From: Kordiimonas sp.
GTDB taxonomy: Bacteria > Pseudomonadota > Alphaproteobacteria > Sphingomonadales > Emcibacteraceae
Assembly (NCBI GenBank): GCA_002700365.1
Contig: PADB01000012.1
Coordinates: forward strand, 593,830-657,829
DNA length: 64,000 nucleotides
Direction of reading: 5' to 3'
In this document: positions 1 through 9,597 of the stretch, piece after piece
Layout of the letters: each line of letters opens with the position of its first letter
Position numbering within the stretch: the stretch's first letter is position 1
Program-made: the position numbers and the translations under genes
Notes under the pieces: model-generated
Told to the model about the DNA's origin: nothing
Seen by the model: only the letters and a program-made list of their open reading frames with translations
The model's database searches: none

Positions 1-180
1 GTCTTCGCAGATAAAATCTCAGACACGTTAGAAGTCGGCATTGGTAATCTTGTAGATGCGGATTTGGCCAAAGAAAGCGCCAATTTACAATCTCTGCAGG
101 TAAAACAACAGTTAGGTGTGCAGGCACTATCTATCGCCAACAGTGCCCCTCAATCAATTCTCAGTCTATTTAACAGCTAA
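1..180 (+). CDS. flagellin, C-terminal end (partial at window edge)
   Basis: The first 60 codons are open and end in TAA at 178-180. The peptide starts [15 protein letters not shown] and ends with the typical flagellin D0 helix ([14 protein letters not shown], then SILSLFNS). Flagellin is exported through the flagellar type III apparatus and its D0 C-terminal helix packs in the filament core. The ending 'APQSILSLF' is characteristic of alphaproteobacterial flagellins and is the best taxonomic clue in this part of the window. The N-terminal and central parts lie outside. Family assignment is secure; which flagellin paralogue it is cannot be told. Confidence 0.9.
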   Translation, partial: VFADKISDTLEVGIGNLVDADLAKESANLQSLQVKQQLGVQALSIANSAPQSILSLFNS

Positions 181-211
181 TTAGATGAGTTAAGACTGCA
201 TTCCGGGATAT

Positions 212-238
212 GGGCTGGCCACAGAATATCGCCAGCCC
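212..238 (+). terminator. hairpin after flagellin
   Basis: GGGCTGGC (212-219) pairs with GCCAGCCC (231-238) around an 11-nt loop, 32 nt downstream of the flagellin stop. No T-run follows, so this may be a 3'-end stabilising structure or a Rho-assisted terminator rather than a classic intrinsic one. Confidence 0.4.
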
Positions 239-316
239 CCCTTCCCGCAAGTTAATAATGCAGTTGTAAAGTAAAGCCTGGGCACAATCATGGCCGTGTG
301 GATAGTTAATGTCCGG

Positions 317-1669
317 CTATGTTATTAGCCCCTGCATGAACGCCTCTAGTCGTTCAAACTGTGTATTTCGTGAATACTGGTGACGGGCCGCCGCTGGTGG
401 TGCGGCAATTTGTCCGGACTGCTTCTGTACCAGACAGTCTTCTAAATAACGAACGATGTCATCTGCATTGTTCGACACAACACCAAAATGCTGGTCGCGA
501 ATAATATCCGCGGCTTCACCTTCTGTGCTGCCAATAGATAAGATCGGGCGGCACGCCCCGATATATTCAAATAATTTACCCGCGATCACACCATTCTCAC
601 CCGGGTGGTCCCAGCGCAATAACATCAATAAATCGCTGCGCTTCATAATCTCTAACGCTTCGCTAAACGGTACAAGCGGACGCGCATCTACGCAGTGCTC
701 AACTTTATATTTTGATGCCATCTGTATGACCGTATCCGGATTTGGCACATGGAAACGCACGACAAAGTTTCGGGCTTTTTCACCCATTTGGCCTAATGCG
801 GCAAACAGCGCCGAAGGATCGCGTTTCCCTTCATATAGGACCCCGGCATACGTAATCGTAATCACATCATCATTTAAAGGCCGAAAGGGACCTTCTTGAA
901 AATCATCCGGGTCAAAACCGTTCATGACAAATTCAACTGGTAGTTGCCGCTTTTCACGCAGTAAATCTGCCCATGTTTGTGTTACCGTGACAAGACCTGC
1001 ACAATTTCGCAAAATACGGCCTTCCAAAAAGCGGTCAACAACCTCGCGGCACTTACCCTCGCTATAATAGGGGTGGTCAGACCATAAATCTCGATATTCA
1101 CAAACCCACGGTGCCTTCATGACCCGGCTTATTTTTGAAGCCACTAGTAATGTGGTATGCGGGGGGGCCGTTGCAAAAATAATATCCGGCTGCCACGCCG
1201 CACGTAATCTACGCGCGGCACGTATAGCATGCGGATACCATCCCACGATATTATCTGGCACATTGGTAAGCGCCATATAGACGCGACTAATGAAAGACGG
1301 AGACCAATTATCCTCGTCTGCGCCGGGCATTGCGGCTGACGAAGCATTTCCAGGATTCCCCTGCCCTGTCGTCCCGGCAAGGTCATCGTTTTGATTCTCT
1401 GTCGCTGACGCCCCTTTCAATATCCGCTTTATGCCATTAATAACCCGCTCCGGAAACTGATTGATATCGTCATAATCCGTATAAATAATATGCTTATCAT
1501 CTATTTCTGGCTCTAGGATTGGCGGATAGGCCTGATTACGCGGTGCCAAAACTTTCACATCATGACCACGGGCTAATAAATACTTGGATAGCTTATTAAC
1601 GCGAATAGCCGAATTTGGGGAATATGGGGGAAAATATCCAGCTACAATAAGAATTTTCATTATTGACAA
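317..1669 (-). CDS. glycosyltransferase family 4 (GT-B fold)
   Basis: A 450-residue protein that transfers a sugar from a nucleotide-sugar donor in envelope or exopolysaccharide synthesis. The N-terminus MKILIVAGYFPPYSPNSA is the usual first strand of the GT-B acceptor domain, followed by 'VNKLSKYLLARGHDVKVLAP'. Around residues 85-121 there is a low-complexity N/G/A-rich insertion. The C-terminal half has the donor-site pattern ending 'GVIAGKLFEYIGACRPILS', which corresponds to the EX7E region. Start may be ATG 1669 or the third codon on (MKILIV). It stands alone on the minus strand next to flagellin and divergent from the lectin-like gene. Donor and acceptor unknown; flagellin glycosylation is possible from position but unproven. 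Confidence 0.75.
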   Translation of the reverse strand: MSIMKILIVAGYFPPYSPNSAIRVNKLSKYLLARGHDVKVLAPRNQAYPPILEPEIDDKHIIYTDYDDINQFPERVINGIKRILKGASATENQNDDLAGTTGQGNPGNASSAAMPGADEDNWSPSFISRVYMALTNVPDNIVGWYPHAIRAARRLRAAWQPDIIFATAPPHTTLLVASKISRVMKAPWVCEYRDLWSDHPYYSEGKCREVVDRFLEGRILRNCAGLVTVTQTWADLLREKRQLPVEFVMNGFDPDDFQEGPFRPLNDDVITITYAGVLYEGKRDPSALFAALGQMGEKARNFVVRFHVPNPDTVIQMASKYKVEHCVDARPLVPFSEALEIMKRSDLLMLLRWDHPGENGVIAGKLFEYIGACRPILSIGSTEGEAADIIRDQHFGVVSNNADDIVRYLEDCLVQKQSGQIAAPPAAARHQYSRNTQFERLEAFMQGLIT

Positions 1670-1811
1670 ACCATTATAACAATAGGTGAAACCGCAGTCT
1701 TCATGAATATAATATAGGTCTTATTATAGGAAGGTTATCAAGAATATGTTAAAACTCCTGTGAGAAGAATATATTTCACCTAGTTCCTTATTCGCAAATT
1801 AGTAGATCCAT

Positions 1812-2717
1812 ATGACTGTGCATTCATCCGCTACTTCGCATATTTTGAATATCTTCAAAGATCCGGCGCCAAAATATTTCCTCCAACATTTATGTTTAGC
1901 CCTGTTGTTATGGCTATTGTCTACCGCCAATAGCCAAGCAGAAAATGACACAGTAAAGCTAAAAACTGCTGTCGATGCAGTACGTTCTACGGCTACGGTT
2001 GGCAATCAGCAGACCGAAGCCTCCGTCTCTGCTGAAACAGACAATGATAGTAATGCACAAAAAAACAGCACAGACGACAGTGCCGATACAAATCAAAAAA
2101 TCGCTATAGAAAAAAGCAATAAACAAGAAAAGAAAGAAAACACAGAAGGTGGAACAGAAGGTGAGAAGGACGTATCTGCTGCACCAACAGCGGCTCCTGT
2201 CGCGACAACACCGCCCGCACCTAAATTACCCACCATTGCAACATCAGACAAAGTTTTATCCGGACCATATTACAATCCTAAAACCAAAAGCTATTTTGCA
2301 ATGCTACAGATGCCTAGTCACTACGCCAATAACCGCTGGCAGAATGCAGAAGCTAAGGCTCGTTCTTCAACATTAATGGGAACTCCAGGACATCTGGCCA
2401 TTATTAAAACCTATGACACGCATGCGTTTATCCGCGACAATCTAAAACCGGTGAAAGCCAGCTGGATTGGCATGAAATACGATTGTGGCAGTAAAACTCT
2501 TTCTTGGGTCGATGGCAGCGACGGGTCAAAACAACGCTTTAAAGCCTGGCACGCCAGATGGCATCGGACTAACATCACCTGCACCACACAACACATCCCC
2601 TTTATGCCAGTATATTACCTGCCTTTACATGACGGCTTCCGCTGGCAGGCTTCTGGTCCTTCGAAAGAGTTTTTTGAATATATGGTGGAATACCCAACCG
2701 GCAAAAAAGTCCATTAA
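1812..2717 (+). CDS. secreted protein with a C-type-lectin-like domain
   Basis: A 301-residue protein with a hydrophobic segment at about 25-42 ending in a plausible signal peptidase site (STANSQA-EN), then about 100 residues of low-complexity K/E/T/S/A linker, and a compact domain at about 150-298. That domain has C-type lectin-like landmarks: 'RWQNAEAKA', 'GHLAIIKTYDTHAFI', 'SWIGMKYD' and 'LSWVDGS', equivalent to the helix, WIGL and W.DG elements of the fold. Two cysteines (C225 and one near residue 257) could form the usual disulphide. It is followed by glycosyltransferases on the same strand, so sugar binding at the cell surface is a fair inference, but no ligand can be read. The fold call rests on motif recognition alone. 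Confidence 0.6.
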   Translation: MTVHSSATSHILNIFKDPAPKYFLQHLCLALLLWLLSTANSQAENDTVKLKTAVDAVRSTATVGNQQTEASVSAETDNDSNAQKNSTDDSADTNQKIAIEKSNKQEKKENTEGGTEGEKDVSAAPTAAPVATTPPAPKLPTIATSDKVLSGPYYNPKTKSYFAMLQMPSHYANNRWQNAEAKARSSTLMGTPGHLAIIKTYDTHAFIRDNLKPVKASWIGMKYDCGSKTLSWVDGSDGSKQRFKAWHARWHRTNITCTTQHIPFMPVYYLPLHDGFRWQASGPSKEFFEYMVEYPTGKKVH

Positions 2718-2832
2718 ATATGTGGCGGCAAAAAACATTCATTGGTGTCGCCTCAACCTCACCGTCTTAATAAAATATTCTTCTTTCTGTGTTTCAAATA
2801 CAGCAAGACGTCAATAATTACATGATGGGTTT

Positions 2833-4041
2833 ATGCAGGCCGTGAAAATCCTTTTTTTATGTCATCGAGTTCCTTTTCCGCCGAACGAAGGGGGAAAAAT
2901 ACGATCTTTTAACATGATCCGACATCTCCACGATCAAGGGCATCAGGTTACTGTCGCCAGCATGGCCCGTAACGATCCGGAAATGGCTGATGCACAAGGC
3001 CTACGTGCTTATTGCCACGACCTTATGCTTGCACAGGTTAATGAGCTTAGCCAAAAAATAAAAATGGTTGCACGCTTATTCTGTCTGGATCCCTCCTCCA
3101 TGGGATATTTCCATTCAGCCCCGTTGATCCGGGAAGTAAATGACCGCATTAAACATGAAAACTTTGACCTGATCATCGTGCATTGCTCATCCGTGGCCCC
3201 CTATGTCGCTGATGTAACGGATATTCCCAAACTGCTGGACTTTGCCGACATGGACAGCCAAAAATGGCTGATCTACAGCAAAATAAAAAAATGGCCGCTC
3301 AGTTGGGGATATTGGTTAGAAGGCAGCAAGTTACTTCGGGCTGAAAAAAAACAGTCCCTGCAATACGACATGTGTACCACAACCACTGAGGCGGAAACTG
3401 ACACGCTGGATGATTACAACACCGGCGCGGCTAGCGGCTGGTTCCCCAACGGGGTGGACACTGATTATTTTAGCCCGGACGATACAGCTCACAATCCCTA
3501 TGAAATCAGTTTTGTTGGGAAGATGAACTATTACCCGAATGAAGAGGCCGTTGTTTTTTTCTGTGATGAAGTCCTCCCTCGATTACGCGACAAAAATAAG
3601 CGGATCAGCTTTACTATTATTGGTGCCAGACCATCCCCGACAGTACAAAAACTGGGGGAGCGTGAAGGCGTCACCGTCACAGGTTTTGTCGAAGATGTCC
3701 GCGATTACTTACGTCAATCCGCTCTTATGGTCGCCCCGCTCAATATTGCCCGTGGGGTACAAAATAAAATTTTGGAAGCCATGTCTTTAGGTATACCCGT
3801 TGTCTCAAGCGTATTGGCTGGCAAAGGCGTTGACTGTGTACCGGAAGAACATTTCCTTACCGCCGATAGTCCCGCTGAATACGTTACACAAATAATGCGG
3901 ATTCTGGATGACCCATTGTTACATCGACAACTGGCTGAAGCAGGACGCGCTCGTATGCTTAGCCACCACCGCTGGCCTAGTGCTATGGCAAAAATGGATC
4001 GCCTGATCGACGCCGCTATTGATAATCACAAAAACAGATAA
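2833..4041 (+). CDS. PEP-CTERM/EpsH-associated sugar transferase (TIGR03087-type)
   Basis: A 402-residue GT-B glycosyltransferase. The start 'ILFLCHRVPFPPNEGGKIR' followed by 'SFNMIRHLHDQGHQV' is the signature of the TIGR03087 family (stp1), seen in genomes that have the exosortase/PEP-CTERM system and an EpsH-type exopolysaccharide locus. The donor-binding half has 'ISFVGKMNYYPNEEAV' and 'GVQNKILEAMSLGIPVVSS', the latter carrying the conserved acidic residues of the family. It lies 12 nt upstream of the next glycosyltransferase and is probably co-transcribed with it. Role: assembly of the exosortase-associated polysaccharide; specificity unknown. Confidence 0.85.
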   Translation: MQAVKILFLCHRVPFPPNEGGKIRSFNMIRHLHDQGHQVTVASMARNDPEMADAQGLRAYCHDLMLAQVNELSQKIKMVARLFCLDPSSMGYFHSAPLIREVNDRIKHENFDLIIVHCSSVAPYVADVTDIPKLLDFADMDSQKWLIYSKIKKWPLSWGYWLEGSKLLRAEKKQSLQYDMCTTTTEAETDTLDDYNTGAASGWFPNGVDTDYFSPDDTAHNPYEISFVGKMNYYPNEEAVVFFCDEVLPRLRDKNKRISFTIIGARPSPTVQKLGEREGVTVTGFVEDVRDYLRQSALMVAPLNIARGVQNKILEAMSLGIPVVSSVLAGKGVDCVPEEHFLTADSPAEYVTQIMRILDDPLLHRQLAEAGRARMLSHHRWPSAMAKMDRLIDAAIDNHKNR

Positions 4042-4053
4042 GTCAGCATTGCA

Positions 4054-5265
4054 ATGAAAGTCTTACACGTATTTGATCATTCAATTCCCCTTCACAGCGG
4101 TTATACATTTCGCTCTCTGCATATTTTGCGCGAACAACATAAGCTTGGTATCGACACCCTTCATGTTACTGGCCGAAAGCATTTGGACCCGAAAGGAGAG
4201 ATAGAAACTGTTGATGGGTTAGACTTTTTTCGGACGACCGTCGCACCAGGGTGGATTGAAAAATTGCCCGCAGGCGATCAGATCAGCGTGATTACGACCT
4301 TAAGACAACGCATAGAAGATATCCTTCTTCATGAAAAAGTAGATATCATCCATGCTCACTCCCCGGCCCTGAATGGTATGGCAGCCGTCATGGCGGCAAA
4401 GGCCTTTGGCATTCCTGTACTTTATGAAGTCAGGGCATTTTGGGAGGACGCCGCCGTGAGCCATGGCACCGCTAAGGAAGGCGGCCTGCGCTATAAACTG
4501 ACCCGATGGTTGGAAAGTTATGTTCTAAAAAAAGCGGACGCCGTAACCTGTATTTGTGAAGGTCTACGCCAGGATATTATAGATCGCGGTATTCCAGCTG
4601 AAAAAATTACGGTTATTCCCAATGCCGTTGATATCAGCAAATTTTCCGGTCCTCACGATGCAGATCCAGACCTACAAACCAAGCTAGGGTTAGCGGGACA
4701 AAAAGTCATCGGTTTTATCGGCTCCTTTTATGATTATGAGGGACTTGATATCCTCATGGCCAGCATGCCTCTGGTGATCCAAAGAATGCCCGACACTAAA
4801 TTATTAATGGTGGGCGGCGGGCCACAAGAAGAAGCTCTCCGTGCGCAAGTAAGCACGCTGGGTCTCAATGACCACGTGATCTTTACAGGCCGCGTCCCAC
4901 ATACAGAGGTTCAGCTTTACTATAACCTCGTAGATGTATTCGCCTACCCGCGAAAAAAAATCCGTCTTACAGATTTGGTCACTCCCCTCAAACCGCTTGA
5001 AGCCATGGCCCAACATAAATTAGTTGCAGCGTCTGATATTGGTGGCCATAACGAGCTTATTGAAAATGGCGTCAACGGTGTGCTGTTCAAAGCCGATAAC
5101 CCACAAAGTCTCGCCGACACACTTGTGGATCTATTGGGGCGTCCTGAAAGCTGGCCCGCTTTCCATCAGGCCGGGCGTCATTATGTAGAAAACGTCCGCA
5201 ACTGGGAAAATAGCGTATCACGATATCCTGCCATATACGAAAAGCTGAAAAGCCATAAAAAATGA
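4054..5265 (+). CDS. exosortase A-associated glycosyltransferase (TIGR04063-type)
   Basis: A 403-residue GT-B enzyme beginning 'MKVLHVFDHSIPLHSGYTF', which is the hallmark of the Daro_2409 family (TIGR04063) found with PEP-CTERM/exosortase A polysaccharide loci. Further family features are 'IIHAHSPALNGMAA', 'YEVRAFWEDAAVSHGT', the hinge 'VIPNAVDISKF' and the donor site 'TDLVTPLKPLEAMAQ'. It lies 12 nt after the preceding glycosyltransferase with no terminator between, indicating a two-gene operon. Downstream only a short GCCATC-AAA-GATGGC hairpin (5271-5285) separates it from the convergent gene. Sugar specificity cannot be predicted. Confidence 0.85.
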   Translation: MKVLHVFDHSIPLHSGYTFRSLHILREQHKLGIDTLHVTGRKHLDPKGEIETVDGLDFFRTTVAPGWIEKLPAGDQISVITTLRQRIEDILLHEKVDIIHAHSPALNGMAAVMAAKAFGIPVLYEVRAFWEDAAVSHGTAKEGGLRYKLTRWLESYVLKKADAVTCICEGLRQDIIDRGIPAEKITVIPNAVDISKFSGPHDADPDLQTKLGLAGQKVIGFIGSFYDYEGLDILMASMPLVIQRMPDTKLLMVGGGPQEEALRAQVSTLGLNDHVIFTGRVPHTEVQLYYNLVDVFAYPRKKIRLTDLVTPLKPLEAMAQHKLVAASDIGGHNELIENGVNGVLFKADNPQSLADTLVDLLGRPESWPAFHQAGRHYVENVRNWENSVSRYPAIYEKLKSHKK

Positions 5266-5332
5266 TCCAGCCATCAAAGATGGCATGTCTAACTGATGGG
5301 TAGCGGAAGTTTACAACTGGTCGCTCGCTGCT

Positions 5333-6517
5333 CTATTTCTGGCCCTGCTGCTTGATAATATCCCGGAATAAATCGATTTGGCCGCGCGTTGTCGTTGCCC
5401 AATCAAACTTCTCACCATAATGCCGCACTGCCTCCCGGTCCGGAAGATCTGCATACAAATCACGCACCGCCTGCGCCAAGAAAACTGGATCGCGTGAAGC
5501 CATTAATCGTCCAGCCACGGGGTCGCCGATTACTTCTGTCATGCCGGGAATGTCCGATGCGACGATAGGTGTTCCACATGCCAAACTTTCCAGCAGAACG
5601 TTGGCCATACCCTCCCGTGCCGAAGCCAGCACCAATATATCCGCTGCATTGTAGTATGCCACCAGTTGTTCCTGATCCTGACGCCCTAAAAAATGCACGC
5701 GTTCGGCAACTCCCAACCGCACCGCCTGCTGCCGCAGCGCCTCTTCTTCAGGACCACTCCCCGCAAGATAAAGTCGCACATCCGGAAGTTGCGTTAACGC
5801 AGAAATCGTAAGGTCGTGACCTTTCTCACGGACCAAATTTCCCACAGACAAAAGACACAACCCCTGCATTCGTAATGCATGACGTTTTTTTTCTTTGTCT
5901 TTAAGGCAAAATATCTTCTGATCCACGCCATTACGCAGTACCCGAATTTTTTCTACATCCCCCCCCAATGTCAGAATTTTATCCTTTAACGCGGCGGAGA
6001 CCGTAATTATCCCATCACTTTCTCTGATAGCCCAACGCAACCAACGACGGGGTATGGCAAAATCAGGAAATAAATTTATATCTGTGCCTCGGGCCGTAAC
6101 AACCACAGGCTTTTTCAATGCCCGCGCGAGTAAAACCGCCGCCACCCCGTCCGGATAAAAATAATGGGCATCAATAAGGTCAAAATCTTCCCCCGCACGG
6201 ATCATGTTCTTCACATGGGGCAGCACCCCCCGGTACAGCCCATAGGGGGCAAGCGACATACCAATCTTGGGGATTAATGGATAGCGGGGATGATCGACCT
6301 TAAGGCCTTCATAATCTTCTTGCGGCAAAATACCCGCATATTGCGCATAAGCCCCGAGACCTGCAGCTTTGGCCGGGAACCATGGCACGGGGGCAACCAC
6401 CCGCGCGGAAACCTCCCCACTGGCCACTAATTTCTTTAATCGGGTGCCAACAAAAATACCATGTCCCGGGCGTAAGTGATTGGGAAATAAAGTTGAAAAA
6501 GTTAAGATACGCATCAT
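5333..6517 (-). CDS. glycosyltransferase family 4
   Basis: GT-B glycosyltransferase of about 395 residues. The longer reading (to 6568) would overlap the upstream gene; ATG 6517 (or 6514) starts the conserved 'MRILTFSTLFPNHLRPGHG' and has a GAGG about 8 nt upstream, so I place the start there, 10 nt after the stop of the neighbour. Landmarks: 'DLIDAHYFYPDG', 'VVVTARGTDINLFPD', 'VLRNGVDQKIF', 'LLSVGNLVREKGHD' and the EX7E segment 'ASAREGMANVLLESLACG'. It forms a tight leftward pair with 6528-7655. Exopolysaccharide chain assembly is likely; the linkage is unknown. Confidence 0.85.
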   Translation of the reverse strand: MMRILTFSTLFPNHLRPGHGIFVGTRLKKLVASGEVSARVVAPVPWFPAKAAGLGAYAQYAGILPQEDYEGLKVDHPRYPLIPKIGMSLAPYGLYRGVLPHVKNMIRAGEDFDLIDAHYFYPDGVAAVLLARALKKPVVVTARGTDINLFPDFAIPRRWLRWAIRESDGIITVSAALKDKILTLGGDVEKIRVLRNGVDQKIFCLKDKEKKRHALRMQGLCLLSVGNLVREKGHDLTISALTQLPDVRLYLAGSGPEEEALRQQAVRLGVAERVHFLGRQDQEQLVAYYNAADILVLASAREGMANVLLESLACGTPIVASDIPGMTEVIGDPVAGRLMASRDPVFLAQAVRDLYADLPDREAVRHYGEKFDWATTTRGQIDLFRDIIKQQGQK

Positions 6518-6527
6518 GATACAGCCT

Positions 6528-7655
6528 CTATACCCCAGATAAACCCCATACCTTCGCATAACCCTCATACATAAAGGCCTGATCGTATGTCGCTTTTACA
6601 TGTGCCTGATTTTCCGCACCAATTTCCTCACGCTTTAATTTGTCACGAACCATCATAATCGTCTTTTGCGTAAAGGCCTCTTCATCCCCTGCAGGCACAA
6701 TAAACGGTTTATTCACTGCGGAAACGATATGACGTACATCACCCACTGCCAAACCGACAACAGGCAACCCTGCCGCCATGGCCTGATTAACACTATTTGG
6801 CATTTGTTCCGTATCTGACGAAATAAGATATATATCCAGCCAGCCAAGGGCCTGAGCTGGCTGATCAATATGCCCCGCCAGCAAAACACGGTCCTGCAAC
6901 CCCAATGCCGCAATTTGACGTTCAAGTGCCGCCCGCTCCTGACCTTCCCCCATAATCACCAGGCGCAATTTATAATTCGGGCAGGCCTCCGCACAGGCAG
7001 CGAAAGACCGAATCATGCGCGGTAAGTTTTTTTCGGCCCTAAGTGGTGTCATTGTACCTAGCGTTATTTCCCCAGCTTGCTTTTCGAAATTGGGCATAAT
7101 GCCCGGCACTGGCGACACCGCATATTTTTCACAATCCACGCCGTTGGGTAAATAATTGATTTTTTCGTTTGGAATTTTCCAAATATCGCGCGCAATCGAG
7201 ACAAGGCTCTGTGAAGGCACGACTAACTGTTCAACATTCCCAAGTGCCAATCGCCGCATCCAGACACGTCTAGGTATTTGCTTTACAGCCTCTTCCGGGC
7301 CGAAACCACTTTCTAAATGAATATGTCGCGCCAACGGAAAAAAACGATTGGCTAAAGCGACCTCAACTGACCCCCATTGATAGGTCAGTAATACATCAGG
7401 GCTCACATCGCGAATTAATGCCAGCGCGCTTGTAACCCGTTGCCATAAGCTCCCTGAAATGCGCACATCCTCCAAAAACTTAATATCAACATGATCTGTC
7501 AGCCGGGACCTGCAGCTGTAATCCCCGTTCATAGACAGCAAAGTATGGCGCGCAGCCGTCCCAAAATGGTTCACCAGATAGGAAATACGAATCGGTACTC
7601 CCCCATGTGCAAAACTGGGAATGACATGAAAAAGATGCGGTTTTGGGGATGGCAT
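6528..7655 (-). CDS. glycosyltransferase family 4
   Basis: A 375-residue GT-B enzyme. 'HVIPSFAHGGVPIRISYLVN' matches the glycine-rich N-terminal loop of GT4 enzymes; 'YLPNGVDCEKY', 'GTMTPLRAEKNLPRMIRSFA' and 'SSDTEQMPNSVNQAMAAG' give the hinge and donor-site EX7E motif. It is the first gene of a leftward pair and reads away from the coiled-coil gene at 7879, so the 223 bp between 7656 and 7878 must contain both promoters; I see no sigma-54 element there. The protein resembles the stp-type transferases of PEP-CTERM strains, but I cannot place it in a named subfamily. Confidence 0.82.
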   Translation of the reverse strand: MPSPKPHLFHVIPSFAHGGVPIRISYLVNHFGTAARHTLLSMNGDYSCRSRLTDHVDIKFLEDVRISGSLWQRVTSALALIRDVSPDVLLTYQWGSVEVALANRFFPLARHIHLESGFGPEEAVKQIPRRVWMRRLALGNVEQLVVPSQSLVSIARDIWKIPNEKINYLPNGVDCEKYAVSPVPGIMPNFEKQAGEITLGTMTPLRAEKNLPRMIRSFAACAEACPNYKLRLVIMGEGQERAALERQIAALGLQDRVLLAGHIDQPAQALGWLDIYLISSDTEQMPNSVNQAMAAGLPVVGLAVGDVRHIVSAVNKPFIVPAGDEEAFTQKTIMMVRDKLKREEIGAENQAHVKATYDQAFMYEGYAKVWGLSGV

Positions 7656-7878
7656 GCAGGTTATTATCCTTGTGGCAGGAACGGCAAAAAAAGATATCTA
7701 TTCCCTAACATCCTAAAATGTCAGTTTTTTATCGTTGATAATCTCACATAGAGTGACTGAATATTCATAAAAAATTGATAACACTATGACATAAAAAAAC
7801 ACTTACGACTAAACTGTCATGTAGACCTGCTCCATTGTAGCGGGCATGACCATAACATTGTGAACAAAGGGACTTATC

Positions 7879-9597
7879 GTGCTGCGCTTTCTGGCTTACC
7901 TGCTTGCCTTTACCTTATCGGCCTGTATCGCTTATCTGATCTACCCCATGGTGCCGGCACTCATTGCCGATATCATTGATACCCCCCTGTCACAAGACAT
8001 GTATCAGACCCTGAAAAAGAATACTTTGGTCAACGCTGCAGGGCACACTAGCCTTACACTTCTGGTCTTCAGTCTTTTTGCATATCTCCTTCCCGCCTTT
8101 ATCGAAGCAATTTACATCGGCATCGCCCAAAACAGGCTTGAGGATCTACCACCTTCATCCAGTGAACACCGGAAAACCAGCATCAAAGAATTCCTGCATG
8201 TATTTTCCGATTTAGGTTTCCTGTATCAGGAGGCCCAAATGTATTCCGGCTACCTGTTTCAGGACAACGAACAATCCGCAGTAAAAAATGTTGAGAAGTC
8301 GGCCAATACCACAAAACCCGCAAATATTCTGAAAGCACGACAGCACAAGGAAGGAAATACGGCACCTGTTTATGCTTCTGCGCCGGCAGAAATCGTTTTC
8401 GGAAAAGAACAGCTGGTAATCGGCCGTCTTCCTTGGTGGCTATTTTCCAATCTTTCGAAATTTCTCATTGGCTTGGGGGCGTTGCTCGCAATTTTTTCAC
8501 TTACGGGAGAAGTGCTGGACGCACGACCTGCTGCGGGCACAGCTACTTCTATCTTAAGTATTGAACCCGCCCTGTTGGCTCTCGCCTTTTGTCTCAGTTG
8601 CAGCATTGTAATTTTTCTGACCTGTCATCTCACCACGGACTTTATGAAGGCCCAGGTCCAGAACCTCTGTATTCAAATCGACAACCTGTTCTTCCATTAT
8701 GAGAATGACGAGCATCTGCGGCAGCTGTCAAAACAATCACTAAGTGATGGTGAAACATTTCATAATATAATGAACGAACAAACATCAAAAATCACCGCCC
8801 TCCTTCGTGAAGAACGTCGCCAGTCACTTGACCAGACCAAACAAGCTATAGAAACTTTATCTTCATCTCTGCAGAAGGCCATTCAGCCTACCCTGAAGGA
8901 ACTACAGAATAGTAGTAAGACTATTGCCACGAGCCAGCAAAAACAGACAGAAAAGGCTTTAGAGTTGGCCTTGCAAAACTTCACAAAAAACATGCACGAG
9001 CATTATGGTCAACAAGCCCGCGAAATCAGTGCCATTTTAAATGCCAGTGCTGAACTGGTTCATAAAATGGAAAAAAATCTGACGAAGTCGGGACAAGAGC
9101 TTAACACCCAAGTCAGCAAGCATCATAAAGACTTAAACACCCAGTTTGAAAAAACGCTAAAAAATCTGGAAAATGCTGAAAAGAAAAATCAGACCGCCGC
9201 TCTGCAAAGCCTCGATAAATTCGTTTCGACATTACAGTCAGAATTAGCAAGTAATAGCCAAAGCACTCGGGATGCCCTTGAACAGAACAGTAAGGTTCTG
9301 GTGGATAGCCAGAAGAAATTGACCAGCACCCTAGAGAAAAGCATAACGAGCCTAAGTGGATTTGGTCGTGTCGCAAATGATATCAAAGCTATTACAAACG
9401 GAAGCCGTGATGCTGTCGATAGTCTGGCCCTACTGACAGCCCACCTTCAGCAACTAGAAAATAATCTAACACCAAGACATAACAATGGGCAGGCCCGCAC
9501 AACCTTTGCAGCGGGCCCAGAAGTCATCAGTGCTTTGGATGACTTACGCAAAGAAAACAGTCGTAAAATTGCGGCTTTGCCGGTCCTGGAAATTTAA
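7879..9597 (+). CDS. membrane-anchored coiled-coil protein, MotA/ZorA-like architecture
   Basis: A 572-residue protein, GTG start preceded by AAAGGGA. Hydrophobic segments lie at about 5-30, 55-80, 190-215 and 230-250; the last two flank a short loop. Residues about 260-530 are almost entirely K/E/Q/L-rich heptads with no proline over long stretches, a long coiled coil that should project into the cytoplasm. This four-helix base with a long tail resembles ZorA and other MotA/TolQ/ExbB-type proteins, but no MotB/ZorB partner or nuclease gene adjoins it, and sequence recognition is weak. An analogue of RmuC or of chemoreceptor-like scaffolds is an alternative. It is transcribed alone and faces the prsT operon convergently. 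Function unknown. Confidence 0.6.
   Translation: MLRFLAYLLAFTLSACIAYLIYPMVPALIADIIDTPLSQDMYQTLKKNTLVNAAGHTSLTLLVFSLFAYLLPAFIEAIYIGIAQNRLEDLPPSSSEHRKTSIKEFLHVFSDLGFLYQEAQMYSGYLFQDNEQSAVKNVEKSANTTKPANILKARQHKEGNTAPVYASAPAEIVFGKEQLVIGRLPWWLFSNLSKFLIGLGALLAIFSLTGEVLDARPAAGTATSILSIEPALLALAFCLSCSIVIFLTCHLTTDFMKAQVQNLCIQIDNLFFHYENDEHLRQLSKQSLSDGETFHNIMNEQTSKITALLREERRQSLDQTKQAIETLSSSLQKAIQPTLKELQNSSKTIATSQQKQTEKALELALQNFTKNMHEHYGQQAREISAILNASAELVHKMEKNLTKSGQELNTQVSKHHKDLNTQFEKTLKNLENAEKKNQTAALQSLDKFVSTLQSELASNSQSTRDALEQNSKVLVDSQKKLTSTLEKSITSLSGFGRVANDIKAITNGSRDAVDSLALLTAHLQQLENNLTPRHNNGQARTTFAAGPEVISALDDLRKENSRKIAALPVLEI

Noticed and set aside
456..899. 147-codon plus-strand frame
   Set aside because: Antisense to a clear glycosyltransferase gene; no coding character.
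5271..5285. GCCATC-AAA-GATGGC hairpin as intrinsic terminator
   Set aside because: The stem is only 6 bp with no T-run on either strand, so it is not listed as a terminator.
7656..7878. TGTCAGTTTTTTATCGT as a third PrsR box
   Set aside because: Only the left half matches; the right half lacks TTACA and there is no GG-N10-GC promoter nearby.
7879..9597. Zorya defence system
   Set aside because: Only a ZorA-like architecture; no ZorB, ZorC/D or ZorE gene next to it.
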